Of a DNA stretch of 64,000 nt, positions 34,961 to 45,193 are shown piece by piece; within the stretch, counting starts at the first letter, position 1, and each line of letters opens with the position of its first letter. Made by a program: the position numbers and the translations under genes. Origin of the DNA: Hyphomicrobium sp. D-2 (GTDB lineage: Bacteria; Pseudomonadota; Alphaproteobacteria; Rhizobiales; Hyphomicrobiaceae); NCBI RefSeq assembly GCF_029872155.1, contig NZ_JARXLA010000002.1, positions 558,001 through 622,000 of the forward strand, in the 5' to 3' direction. The notes under the pieces were generated by a model. The model was not told the origin of the DNA, made no database searches, and saw nothing but the letters and a program-made list of their open reading frames with translations.

Positions 34961-36466
34961 CTAAACTTCGATTTTCTGATTGTACTCGCCGACTTCGGGC
35001 TGTTGCGAGAGCAGGCCGTCGATGTCGGCGAAGATAGCCTTCATGTTGGCCTCCGACACCGGGCTTTCGACGACGACGACCAGCTCCGGCTTGTTAGATG
35101 ACGCACGCACCAGACCCCAGGTGCCATCTTCGAGCGTGACGCGCACGCCGTTGACGGTGACGAGATCGCAGATCTTCTGACCGGCAACGGTGCCGCCATC
35201 CGCTGCTAATTTCTGATAATGCGCGACGACGCGATCGACGACGCCATACTTTTTCTCGTCGTCGCAGTGGGGCGACATGGTCGGCGACTGATAGGTTTTC
35301 GGCAGCGCGCGGCGCAGGTCGGCCATCGTTTTATCGGGCGCTCGCTGCAGCATGTCGCAAACGGCGAGCGCGGCGACGAGACCGTCATCGTAGCCACGGC
35401 CGAGCGGCGGCTGGAAGAAGAAGTGACCGCTCTTTTCAAAACCGACCAGCGCCTTCTGCTCGAAGGTGTAGCGCTTCATGTAGGAGTGGCCGGTTTTCCA
35501 GTAGAGCGTTTTGGCGCCGTTCTCGATCAGTACCGGATCGGTCATGAAGAGGCCGGTTGATTTTACGTCGGCAACGAACACAGCATCCTTGTGCTGGGCC
35601 GAGATATCGCGCGCGAGCATGACGCCAACGGTGTCGGCGAAGATTTCGTTGCCTTCGTTATCGACGACGCCGCAACGGTCGCCGTCGCCGTCGAAGCCGA
35701 AACCGACATCGGCCTTGTGCTGCACCACCGCCTCGGCGATGGCGTGCAGCATGCCCATATCCTCAGGGTTCGGATTATAGCGCGGGAACGTGTAATCGAG
35801 CTCGGTATCGAGCGGCTCGACTTCGCAGCCGATCGCTTCGAGCACCTGCGGTGCGAATGCGCCTGCTGTGCCGTTGCCGCATGCGGCGACGACCTTCAGC
35901 TTGCGCTTGAGCTTCGGACGATCGGCCAGCGCGCGCATGTAGCGCTCGGCCATGTCGGGAACGAAGATAAGGCGGCCGCCGGCTGCGGGTTTGGAAGCGC
36001 CTGACAGCACGATTTCCTTCAGCCGGCTCATTTCATCGGGGCCGAAGGTGAGTGGCCGATTGAGGCCCATCTTGATGCCGGTCCAGCCGTTGTCGTTGTG
36101 CGAGGCGGTGACCATGGCCACGCCTTCGACGTCGAGATCGAACTGCGCGAAGTAGGCCATCGGCGAAAGCGCGAGGCCGATGTCGTGCACTTCGCAGCCG
36201 CCAGCCAGCAGACCGTTGATGAGCGCCTGCTTCACCGATGCGGAATAGGAGCGGTAGTCGTGTCCGGTGACGATGCGCTTAGGCACACCGCGCTCTTCGA
36301 ACAGCGTTGCCATGCCCAGGCCGACGGCGGTGAGGCCGAGCAGGTTGATTTCCTGCGGGAACAGCCAGCGCGCATCGTATTCGCGGAAGCCGGTGGGCTT
36401 TACCAGCGGGATGCGTTCGAAATCGGCGGTGTTGGGCTTCAGGTCGGCGCGCGGCTTGGGCAGCAT
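34961..36466 (-). CDS. Phosphomannomutase/phosphoglucomutase
   Basis: A 501-residue alpha-D-phosphohexomutase that interconverts the 1- and 6-phosphates of mannose or glucose for cell-surface polysaccharide synthesis. The catalytic phosphoserine lies in TASHNDNGWTGIKMG (Ser122), the magnesium loop is GFDGDGDRCGVVD and the sugar loop is VGFEKSGHFFF. The C-terminal domain contains VRASSNKPELVVVVESP. ATG 36466 is chosen because GAAGGA lies just upstream; a frame to 36568 adds unrelated residues. It matches the AlgC/ManB type, so mannose versus glucose preference is open. Confidence 0.92.
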   Translation of the reverse strand: MLPKPRADLKPNTADFERIPLVKPTGFREYDARWLFPQEINLLGLTAVGLGMATLFEERGVPKRIVTGHDYRSYSASVKQALINGLLAGGCEVHDIGLALSPMAYFAQFDLDVEGVAMVTASHNDNGWTGIKMGLNRPLTFGPDEMSRLKEIVLSGASKPAAGGRLIFVPDMAERYMRALADRPKLKRKLKVVAACGNGTAGAFAPQVLEAIGCEVEPLDTELDYTFPRYNPNPEDMGMLHAIAEAVVQHKADVGFGFDGDGDRCGVVDNEGNEIFADTVGVMLARDISAQHKDAVFVADVKSTGLFMTDPVLIENGAKTLYWKTGHSYMKRYTFEQKALVGFEKSGHFFFQPPLGRGYDDGLVAALAVCDMLQRAPDKTMADLRRALPKTYQSPTMSPHCDDEKKYGVVDRVVAHYQKLAADGGTVAGQKICDLVTVNGVRVTLEDGTWGLVRASSNKPELVVVVESPVSEANMKAIFADIDGLLSQQPEVGEYNQKIEV

Positions 36467-36610
36467 GAATGGTCCTTCGTGAAAATATCCGGCCGGATGA
36501 GTAAACGCCGCCCGTGGAATAAAGTTGATCAACAGACTGCGACACGGTGGAGCATGTGATAGCGGCACGGCGGTCTCAGCAACCTGGCGCTTGGTGCAAG
36601 GTGTCGGGCT

Positions 36611-37216
36611 TTACTCCTGCAGGACAAGGCGGCCCTGGCGCATGTCGAAGCGGGACAGGCGCGACAGGAAGCTCATGCCGAGCAGGGAGGTTTTGAGGCG
36701 GCCGGGTTCGGTGACGGCGGCGGGCACGTTGCGCACGGTGATGCCGCCGATGGAGACGCGATCCAGCGTGACGGGGGCGACGCGGGCGACGCCGTTGGCG
36801 GTATGCACGGAGCGGGTGAAATCCTGATCGCGCAGATAGAGGCCGGCGCGCTCGGCGTCCTCATAGGAAAGGGCGACCATGGTGGCGCCGGTGTCGACCA
36901 TGACCTCGACCGGGCGGCCGTTGATCTCGGCGTGGGTATTGAAGTGGCCGTTGTCCTGCGCTGCCAGTTCAACGACGGTGCCGCTTGCGGTGGGCTGCTG
37001 TGCGGCAGCAGCCGTTGCATTCTGGCGCGGTGCGTTGCTGTCGGCGGCCTGCTGGCGCGCCTGCGCAACGTCAGCCGGTGTCGGCAGCCCCAGCATACGC
37101 TCGGCGCCGACTTTGAGATTCTCGAAATGGGTGAGGGCGGCGATCGCGATGACCGCGACAACGCCCCAACTCAACACTTCACGGAGGAGTTGCCTGGTGC
37201 CTGACGTCAAAGCCAT
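36611..37216 (-). CDS. Membrane-anchored retropepsin-like aspartic protease (TIGR02281 type)
   Basis: A 201-residue protein with one N-terminal helix (about 17-30), an Ala/Gln-rich linker and a single-lobe aspartic protease domain with catalytic VMVDTGATMVALS (Asp108), a flap-like segment and the closing LLGMSFLSRLSRFD. Such clan AA proteases work as dimers in the periplasm of alphaproteobacteria; substrates are unknown. It lies just downstream of a second, larger homologue on the same strand (75-base gap). ATG 37216 is chosen over the longer frame to 37279. Confidence 0.83.
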   Translation of the reverse strand: MALTSGTRQLLREVLSWGVVAVIAIAALTHFENLKVGAERMLGLPTPADVAQARQQAADSNAPRQNATAAAAQQPTASGTVVELAAQDNGHFNTHAEINGRPVEVMVDTGATMVALSYEDAERAGLYLRDQDFTRSVHTANGVARVAPVTLDRVSIGGITVRNVPAAVTEPGRLKTSLLGMSFLSRLSRFDMRQGRLVLQE

Positions 37217-37291
37217 GGTTCTCAGATGTTGACGAGCTTGGCGGGATTGCCCGGAACGCCCCCAGTGATGGGAGCGCATCCTTCGCCGCCG

Positions 37292-37999
37292 TCAGCCCCT
37301 TAGCGTCAAATAATCTTTGGCGAATTCATAGGATCGCAAACGCCTTAAAAAACTCATACCGAGCAAGTTCTCGTTAACACTTCCGGGTTTGGCGACGAGG
37401 GCCTCGACGTTGTGGACGACGAGTGGGCCGATGGCGAGGGAGCGGATGCGGGCGGAGGCGGCGTAGGTCATGCCATTGGCGGTGTTGACCGGCACCGTAT
37501 AGGACAGCGCGCCCAGATCTATGCCGGCGCGGGCGGCGTCAGCGGGCTTCAACACCACGGAGGAGGCACCGGTGTCGACCATCAGCGGCATCGATTGACC
37601 GTTAACGCTGGCGCGTACGGCGAAATGGCCATCGAGGCGGCGACGGACGCGGACGGCGCGCTCACCCTCGTCGGTGGTTTCGACCGATACAACCTGGCCG
37701 GAGGGTACAAGCTCTTCGCCGACGCGGTTGACGACGGTCATCACCTCCTCGCGGTAGGAGTAGGCGGCGATGAAGCCGAAGCCAATGGCGAGCCACGCGA
37801 TGACGTAGCGCAGCGCCTGCATGGGCCGCGTGCGATCCTCGCCGAATAGGCCGTAGAGATAGAACAGCACCAGCAGCACGCCGACAGCGAGCGAGATGAT
37901 CTCGCCGGTGCCGAGCTCGGTCAGCATGCCGCCGCCGTCGCGGGTAAAGAGATAGCCGCCGACGGCAACGAGCAGTAGCAGAACGATCCAGGCTTTCAT
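37292..37999 (-). CDS. Membrane-anchored retropepsin-like aspartic protease (TIGR02281 type), second copy
   Basis: A 235-residue relative of the neighbouring protease, with three N-terminal hydrophobic helices (about 3-18, 33-52 and 64-80) instead of one, and a protease domain with LMVDTGASSVVLK (Asp142) and a closing NLLGMSFLRRLRSYEF. The extra helices suggest a different membrane setting for the same fold. The two genes look like a tandem duplication with divergence. The start at ATG 37999 excludes a long upstream frame that would be built from repeat DNA. Confidence 0.83.
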   Translation of the reverse strand: MKAWIVLLLLVAVGGYLFTRDGGGMLTELGTGEIISLAVGVLLVLFYLYGLFGEDRTRPMQALRYVIAWLAIGFGFIAAYSYREEVMTVVNRVGEELVPSGQVVSVETTDEGERAVRVRRRLDGHFAVRASVNGQSMPLMVDTGASSVVLKPADAARAGIDLGALSYTVPVNTANGMTYAASARIRSLAIGPLVVHNVEALVAKPGSVNENLLGMSFLRRLRSYEFAKDYLTLRG

Positions 38000-38832
38000 T
38001 TCAGCGGGCTCCGGGAGCGGTGTTGCGGTCGTTGGCGGCGCGGGTGCGTGCGGTACGGACGTCAGGTGGTGGGCCAGGATGCAGGCACGATGTGCTGAGT
38101 ACGCGGCTTTGGTCTCGATTGCAGCGGGCTTTTCGGCTGCGGCAACCGAGGCGGCGCACAGTGGCAGGCCAATGTGCCGATAATGTAGTCGGCTGATGCG
38201 AGAAGGGAAGGGAACGTTGCCAGGAGGCATGCGCCGGCACGTATCGACTTTTGCGTTTCCAGCAAAAGTTGACGGGGGTTCAGTTCGCATTACGCACCGG
38301 TGGGCCGGCCCCCCGAAGGGGAATCGCCGGTGCAACAGAAAAACTGGCGTGGATCCCGACCTGCGTCGGGATGACGTTGCGGAGAGGCATGCGCCGCGCA
38401 TGACGGCTTTGTCGTGTCCATCAACAGTTGACGGGGGTGTAGTTCGCACCACGCGGTTGGCGGCGTGCTCCGCTGAGCGGATCGTCGAACGCTATAAGCG
38501 CGGCAGGAAATGCCGCCTGGAACGGCCCGCGATCGAGTGGTCCCGACGCGCTCGGCGGGGGGGGCGCGCGGCGGTGTCGCAGAGCGCCACAAAAATCCCC
38601 TGCGCCACAAAAACAAACGGCGGGATTGCTCCCGCCGCTGTGTTCTGCTGATCGATGTGGCCTGCTCCCGAACCATGCATTGCCACGATGGGGGGTGGAT
38701 TGACTTCAACCGTAAGACCACCTTCCGACCGTTGTCGGGGACGACGTGGAGGGAGCGAAGGGGCAGCGCGCACCAATCAGCGCTGGCGACCAGCTGCGCG
38801 GAGCGCAGTCGCCAGCGCCAACTGAAATGCAG
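38000..38832. repeat. Repeat-rich intergenic region (types A, B, C and D)
   Basis: This 833-base gap has no supported gene. It holds a type D direct repeat of about 80 bases at 38214-38295 and 38374-38455 (sharing AGGCATGCGCCG and AGTTGACGGGGG blocks), a type B palindrome in reverse orientation (38294-38333, outer GCACCGG/CCGGTGC), a type A unit (38348-38376) and type C copy 2 (38779-38817). The last lies 15 bases after the substrate-binding protein stop. Long frames through this region are read from repeats. Confidence 0.7.
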
Positions 38833-39960
38833 TTATTCGTTCTGGACGTAGGTGATGCGGCCGTCGGGCTGCTTGGTCCAAGTGTACATGACGTAGGCCA
38901 CCTGCTTGATGTCACCCTTTTCGTCGAAGGCAATGTCGCCGATCACGGTGTTGAACAGCACGCCGGTGCGCATATAGGCCGCGACAGTCTTGGGATCGGT
39001 CGACTGGGTGGCTTCGATGGCCTGCTTCAGAATCTGCACGGCGGCGTAGCTGTAAAGCGTGTAGGCCTCGGGCTTGTATTCGCGCGCCTCGAACCTTGAA
39101 ATGATTTCCTTGGCCTCGGGGCGCTTCTGCGGGTCGGGGCCGAAGGTCATCAGCGTGCCTTCCGCGCCGGGACCAGCGATGGCTGCAAACTCGTCGCTGG
39201 CGATGCCGTCACCGGACATGAACACGGCCTGGAGGCCCTGATCGCGCATCTGGCGCAGGATGAGGCCGCCCGCCGTGTGTACGCCGCCCCAGTAGAGCAC
39301 ATCGATCTCAGCGTTCTTCAGCTTGGAGACGAGGGCGGTGAAGTCCTTCTCGCCCGCGCCGACGCCTTCATAGACGGTTTCGGTGACGCCGAGATCGTTC
39401 ATGGCCTTTTTGGTCTGGTCGGCGAGACCACGTCCGTAGGTGGTCTTGTCGTGGATGATGGCGATTTTCTTGTCCTTGAAGTGCGTGGCGATGTGCTGCC
39501 CGGCAACGGCACCCTGCTGATCGTCACGGCCGCAGGTGCGGAACACGTTCCAGAGTTTGCGCTCGGTGATGGAAGGGTTGGTAGACGCGGGCGTGATCAT
39601 CAGGATGCCGTTGTCGACGTAGACTTCCGATGCCGGCATCGTGACGCCGGAGTTGAAGTGACCGACGACGAAATTCACGCCTTCGCCCAGGAAGTTATTG
39701 GCGACGGAAACACCCTGGCGCGGATCGGCGGCATCGTCGCCGACGACGAGCTCGAGCTGTTTGCCAGCGATGCCGCCAGCAGCATTGATATCCGCCACCG
39801 CCTGCTCGACACCGTTTTTCAACTGGGCGCCGAAGGCAGCGTCCGTGCCGGTCATCGGGCCAGCCACGCCGATCTTGAGTTTGTCGTCGTCACCGCCACA
39901 GCCGGTGAGCAGGGTGGCTAAAGCAAGCGCCAAGGCGGCAAGGGTTGCTGTTGATTTCAT
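38833..39960 (-). CDS. livJ: Branched-chain amino acid ABC transporter, substrate-binding lipoprotein
   Basis: A 375-residue periplasmic-binding protein of the Leu/Ile/Val family. The signal peptide ends in a lipobox, LLTGC (Cys21). The mature part begins KLKIGVAGPMTGTDAAFGAQ and has the family blocks GVNFVVGHFNSGVTMPASEVY, LMITPASTNPSITER and KKIAIIHDKTTYGRGLADQ. It is the last gene of the livH-M-G-F cluster on the minus strand, 145 bases after the DUF6867 gene, so it may also have its own promoter. The exact amino acid is not certain. Confidence 0.92.
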   Translation of the reverse strand: MKSTATLAALALALATLLTGCGGDDDKLKIGVAGPMTGTDAAFGAQLKNGVEQAVADINAAGGIAGKQLELVVGDDAADPRQGVSVANNFLGEGVNFVVGHFNSGVTMPASEVYVDNGILMITPASTNPSITERKLWNVFRTCGRDDQQGAVAGQHIATHFKDKKIAIIHDKTTYGRGLADQTKKAMNDLGVTETVYEGVGAGEKDFTALVSKLKNAEIDVLYWGGVHTAGGLILRQMRDQGLQAVFMSGDGIASDEFAAIAGPGAEGTLMTFGPDPQKRPEAKEIISRFEAREYKPEAYTLYSYAAVQILKQAIEATQSTDPKTVAAYMRTGVLFNTVIGDIAFDEKGDIKQVAYVMYTWTKQPDGRITYVQNE

Positions 39961-40105
39961 GAGCTCCTCTCGGGGTGGACCGGGGCTTAAAATGTTTCAA
40001 AGGGTGAATTGCGAAATAATCTGGCCGTTTCAGTGTCGCGGCACATCTTTGATTTGATGGCGTATGTTCAACCGAAACCGGGCAAATGTCATCCTTGGGG
40101 TTGAG

Positions 40106-40489
40106 TCAGCCTTGCGGCGCGGCGGTGTTTTCAGCGGGCTCGTCGGTTCGGCGGCGCCACCAGAGCAGCCCCGCGCGTTCATAGGCCCAAGGATACTGCT
40201 CGACCATCTGGCGCACGCGCGTCATGCGGAAACCCCACAGGCATGCGGTGACGACCACGATGTAATCGATGATGAAATTGCGCCATGAGAACAGCACCTC
40301 ATGGAACAAGGCATAGTGCAGGAAGCGAACGGCGAATGTAAGCAGCAGGGCCGAAGTGAAGATCTGCCAGGTGGGCCGCCATGTTGATGCAATGGCTGAT
40401 CCGGCCGCCCGCGCCGCTGCCCCACCTATCAACACAGTGATGAGCAGAAAGATCCAGAGGCCGTTGTCGCCGGTTTCATAGACGGTCAT
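40106..40489 (-). CDS. DUF6867-type small membrane protein
   Basis: A 127-residue protein with three hydrophobic helices (about 11-29, 41-60 and 70-86) and a basic cytosolic tail (RVRQMVEQYPWAYERAGLLWWRRR). I recognise the pattern as the DUF6867 family, which accompanies liv operons in Hyphomicrobiales. Its ATG overlaps the livF stop (ATGA), which ties it to the transporter, perhaps as an accessory membrane subunit. No function is established. Confidence 0.75.
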   Translation of the reverse strand: MTVYETGDNGLWIFLLITVLIGGAAARAAGSAIASTWRPTWQIFTSALLLTFAVRFLHYALFHEVLFSWRNFIIDYIVVVTACLWGFRMTRVRQMVEQYPWAYERAGLLWWRRRTDEPAENTAAPQG

Positions 40490-41267
40490 GGCACCTCGCC
40501 CTGCTGGCTGATTTCCAGCTGCGCTGCCGCTGCATCGTGATGGCGCCCGCCCTCAAGATAGGCTGCGCGGACCTCAGGACTGGAGAGCAACTCCTGACCT
40601 GAGCCTGACATGGTGATGACGCCATTGACCATCACATACGCGCGATGGGCCAGCCGCAGCGCATGGAATGCGTTCTGTTCAACGAGGAACACCGTCAAGC
40701 CTTCACGCGCGTTTAGATCAGCGATGACGCGGAAGATCTGTTTGACGATCAGCGGCGCCAGCCCGAGCGAAGGCTCGTCCAGCAACAGCAGTTTCGGACG
40801 GCTCATCAGCGCGCGGGCAATCGCCAGCATCTGCTGTTCACCGCCGGAAAGTGTGCCGCCGCGCTGATGCAGGCGCTCTTTCAGCCGAGGAAAGATGGTC
40901 GTCATATGCTGCAGGTCGCGCTCGAACTCGCGGTGTCCGGCGAACTCGGCGCCCATGCGCAGGTTTTCTTCAACCGTCATGCGGCCGAAGATGCGACGAC
41001 CCTCAGGCGACTGAGCAAGGCCGAGACGCGCGATCTGGTGGGTGGGCAGCGCGGAGATGTCCTGACCGTCGAACACGATGCGTCCGGCGTGTGCACGCGG
41101 CATGCCGAAGATGGTCATCATCAACGTGGACTTACCGGCGCCGTTGGCACCGATCAGCGTCACGATCTGACCCGCAGGTACATCAAGGCTGACGTTATGC
41201 AAGGCGGTGATGCTGCCGTATGAGGCGCTGATGCCTTGCAATGAAAGCAGCGGCTGGGAGGGCTGGT

Positions 41268-41271
<4 letters not shown>
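40486..41271 (-). CDS. livF: Branched-chain amino acid ABC transporter, ATP-binding protein LivF
   Basis: A 261-residue ABC ATPase: Walker A GANGAGKST (41-49), Q-loop region GLAQSPEGRRIFGRMTVEENL (typical of LivF), signature LSGGEQQMLAIARAL and Walker B LLLLDEPSLGL. It pairs with LivG to drive the LivHM permease. Start and stop overlap livG and the DUF6867 gene by four bases each (ATGA), so translation is coupled through the cluster. Confidence 0.95.
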
Positions 41272-42187
<916 letters not shown>

Positions 42188-42188
<1 letters not shown>

Positions 42189-43612
42189 CAGCCGTGGCCC
42201 TCCTTGACGTGCGAGGAGGATATAGCCTTGGCGTTGCCGTCCAGCGGCATGGTTGGTTGTCGTGCGCCGACAAGTCCGCGCGGGCGCCAGATCATCATCA
42301 GCACCATGGCGAGGCCGAAGATGAGCATGCGGTATTGGCCTGGATCGAACTCGGGCCCGAAGATCTGCTTGAGGAAGGACAACTCGCGCAGCAGTTCGAT
42401 GCCACCGATGACGGCAATGGCGGCGATGGCGACGCCGACCAGCGAGCCCATTCCGCCCAGCACGACGATGGCCAGAATGGTGGCCGATTCCATGAACTCG
42501 AACGAACGCGGATTCACGAAGCCCTGGCGCGCGCCAAAGAAGGCACCGGCGAGGCCGCCGAACATGGCGCCGATGGCGAACGCGGTGAGCTTGGTGTTGA
42601 CGGTGTTGATGCCGAGCGAGCGGCAGGCGATTTCATCCTCGCGCATTGCCTCCCAGGCGCGGCCGATGGGGAGGCGTCGCAGGCGCTGCGTGGCTACGGC
42701 GACCAGCAGCGCGAGGGCGAGGATCGTATAGTACAGGAACATGGAGCGGTGCACGGCGGGCGAGCCGGGCAGGCTGAACACATCGCCGAAGGTGGTCTCG
42801 CCGGTACGCGAGGAGAAGGGCAGGCCGAAGAAGGTGATGTACGGGGTGCGGATGCCGGCGTTGCCGTTGGTGACTTCAACCCAGTTGATGAGCACGAGGC
42901 GAATGATCTCGCCGAAGGCCAGGGTGACGATGGCGAGATAGTCGCCGCGTAGCCGCAACACGGGGAAGCCAAGCAGAATGCCCCAGAAGGCGGCGAGAAT
43001 TCCGGCGATGGGCAGGCAGATCCAGAACGCCCACGGGCCAAGGCCCGGCACCGTGGCGGGGATCACGTACGTCGCGATGAGCGCGTAGGCGTAAGCGCCA
43101 ACGGCGTAGAACGCGACGTAGCCGAGATCGAGCAGTCCGGCGAGGCCAACGACGATGTTCAGCCCCCACGCGAGCATGACGTAGATGAGGATCTGAACGC
43201 CGAAATTGTCGATCCATTTTACGGCGCCGCCTTGCCCCGTGAGGAGGAGCGCGAAGAACGGGAAGATGAGCAACGCCGCAAGCCCGATGCGCGGCAGTTG
43301 CTTCTTTCGTTCCGGTGTCAGCTCAAAGCGGGTTGATGGCAGAAGTTGGGGCAGGCCATGGTGGCGCAACGCCAGCCAGCCGAACCGTCCGGCGAACACC
43401 GCAGCGACCGCAAACAGCACCAGCAACGGTCGCGCCTGGATGGTGAGGCGGTTGGAGAAGTCCTGCAGGGTTTCGAACGCGACGATGGGAAAGCAGAGGC
43501 CAAGTGTGACCAGCGCCCATAGCCCAGCGCTGCGCAGCGCGTCCTCGATCGGGAAACGCGGAGACGGCAGCGCGCCTTCGCTAACCGGTGTGCCGCCGCC
43601 CGTCGTGTCCAT
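42188..43612 (-). CDS. livM: Branched-chain amino acid ABC transporter, permease LivM
   Basis: A 474-residue polytopic permease. The first 110 residues carry additional helices, then the core follows the LivM pattern GLNIVVGLAGLLDLGYVAFYAVGAY and FGLPFSSRTGETTFGD, with the ABC-coupling region RLRRLPIGRAWEAMREDEIACRSLGIN. It forms the membrane channel with LivH. It starts 3 bases after livH and its stop overlaps livG. Confidence 0.95.
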
Positions 43613-43615
43613 GGC

Positions 43616-44530
43616 TTAAACCCTCTCGACGTCCGGACGGCCAAGCAGCCCGGACGGCATAAAGATGAGCACGATGGCCAGAATGGAGAACGCGGCGACG
43701 TCTTTGTAGTCGATCGAGAAGTAGGCCGACCACATGGTCTCGATGAGGCCGATCAGCAACCCGCCGATGACAGCGCCGGGCAGCGAGCCGATGCCGCCGA
43801 GCACCGCCGCCGTGAATGCCTTGACGCCCGGCGTGAACCCGTCGCTGAAACTGACGACGCCGTAGTAGCTCATGAACATGAGCCCGGCGACGGAAGCCAG
43901 CGCGCCGCCGATGACAAAGGTGAGCGATATGGTGCGGTCGACATTGATGCCGAGCAGCGCGGCCATGCGCCGATCCTGCTCGCAGGCCCGCTGCGCGCGC
44001 CCCAGCTTGGTTTTCTGCACGATGGCCCAGAACGCGACCAGCAGAATTGCGGTGACGATGAATATCAGCGCCTGCCGCTCCGAAATTGTGACGGAGCCGT
44101 TGCCCATCGGGATCGTCATCACGTCATTGAGGATGGAGGGCGAGGCTTTGTTGCGCGGACCCTGCGTCACCTGCACGAAGTTCAGCAGGAAGATGGCCAT
44201 GCCGATGGCGGAAATGAGCGGCGCGAGGCGGAACGAGCCGGCTAACGGTCGATAGGCGATGCGCTCGATCACCCAGCTCCACAGCGCGGTGAGGAACATG
44301 CCGGCGACCAGCACAATCAGCAGCGCAAGGCCGATGGATGTGACGCCAAGAAACTGCGTGAGCAGCATGAGCAGGATGAGGGCGATAAAGGCGGAGATCA
44401 TGAAGACGTCGCCATGGGCGAAGTTGACCATGCCGATGATGCCGAACACCATCGTATAGCCGATGGCGATTAGTCCGTAGATCGATCCGAGCGTGAGACC
44501 GTTGATCAATTGTTGGACGAAATATTCCAT
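43616..44530 (-). CDS. livH: Branched-chain amino acid ABC transporter, permease LivH
   Basis: A 304-residue polytopic permease beginning MEYFVQQLINGLTLGSIYGL, with the LivH blocks GYTMVFGIIGMVNFAHGDVFM and the coupling helix KLGRAQRACEQDRRMAALLGIN, ending VLIFMPSGLLGR. It is the first gene of the liv cluster. The CDGSH protein gene lies 48 bases upstream on the same strand and might share its transcript. Confidence 0.95.
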   Translation of the reverse strand: MEYFVQQLINGLTLGSIYGLIAIGYTMVFGIIGMVNFAHGDVFMISAFIALILLMLLTQFLGVTSIGLALLIVLVAGMFLTALWSWVIERIAYRPLAGSFRLAPLISAIGMAIFLLNFVQVTQGPRNKASPSILNDVMTIPMGNGSVTISERQALIFIVTAILLVAFWAIVQKTKLGRAQRACEQDRRMAALLGINVDRTISLTFVIGGALASVAGLMFMSYYGVVSFSDGFTPGVKAFTAAVLGGIGSLPGAVIGGLLIGLIETMWSAYFSIDYKDVAAFSILAIVLIFMPSGLLGRPDVERV

Positions 44531-44578
44531 GCACCCCCCGGCAGGCCGATCATCAATTGTCCCGCAGACCCGGAACTT

Positions 44579-44821
44579 CTAAAGCAAAAGATGCGATCCG
44601 TCGCAGAAAGGTTCGTCGTCGGTCTGCTTGCAACCGCAGATATTGAATGTCCCGGAATAATCGACGGTGAAGCTCATGGGCTCGAAGCTGGTGCCCTTAT
44701 GCGAGCCATCGCAAAACGGCTGTTGCTGTGAGCGTCCGCAGCGGCAGTAGAAATAAGATGTTCCCGCAACCAGATCGACCTGATACGGCCCGACCAGCGC
44801 AACAATCGGTTCCTCGGCCAT
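44579..44821 (-). CDS. Double CDGSH-type iron-sulfur protein
   Basis: An 80-residue protein with two CDGSH motifs. The first has ligands Cys26, Cys28, Cys37 and His41 (FYCRCGRSQQQPFCDGSH); the second has Cys62, Cys64, Cys73 and His77 (ICGCKQTDDEPFCDGSH). Each should hold a [2Fe-2S] cluster with three-Cys/one-His ligation, as in mitoNEET relatives. Small bacterial double-CDGSH proteins are thought to serve electron transfer or redox sensing. A GGGGGGTG stretch precedes the ATG. The longer frame to 45079 lacks family support. Confidence 0.88.
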   Translation of the reverse strand: MAEEPIVALVGPYQVDLVAGTSYFYCRCGRSQQQPFCDGSHKGTSFEPMSFTVDYSGTFNICGCKQTDDEPFCDGSHLLL

Positions 44822-45193
44822 GGCACCCCCCGGATTTGGCCCTGCCGCCCGCGTTCCCAGCGCCGACGATCCGTTACAGGCAACTTGCCCGTTACCTAGA
44901 TGGCTAACGGCTTCGCGGCTGCACGACAAGCCCACTACTGAGTGCATGCAGCCGAACAGGGCGCAAATTCCCGTGTGCCGGCGTGCCCCTGTGGACACAG
45001 AGGTTTTCAAAGTGGGGCAATCCGCGGTCCGATATTTGATGACGCTGCAATTTGGCGATGGCGCGCAGCAATTGCGCAAAAGAATCGTGGCAAAGCGCAG
45101 GTGGGATCGGCCGCTTTATGCGGGTTGCCCTGAGGACTGCGGATGGCGGTTGGCGATAACCCCGCGTGCGTTGAACGTGGAGGCGTGCCTTGC
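44822..45193. other. Intergenic region between divergent CDGSH and porin genes
   Basis: About 370 bases with no supported gene or strong hairpin. It must hold the promoters of the CDGSH/liv transcript and of the porin gene; I could not assign boxes with confidence. Confidence 0.35.

Noticed and set aside
38000-38452. N-terminal extension of the second aspartic protease
   Set aside because: The extension is translated from type A, B and D repeats; the family start at 37999 gives the expected membrane helices.
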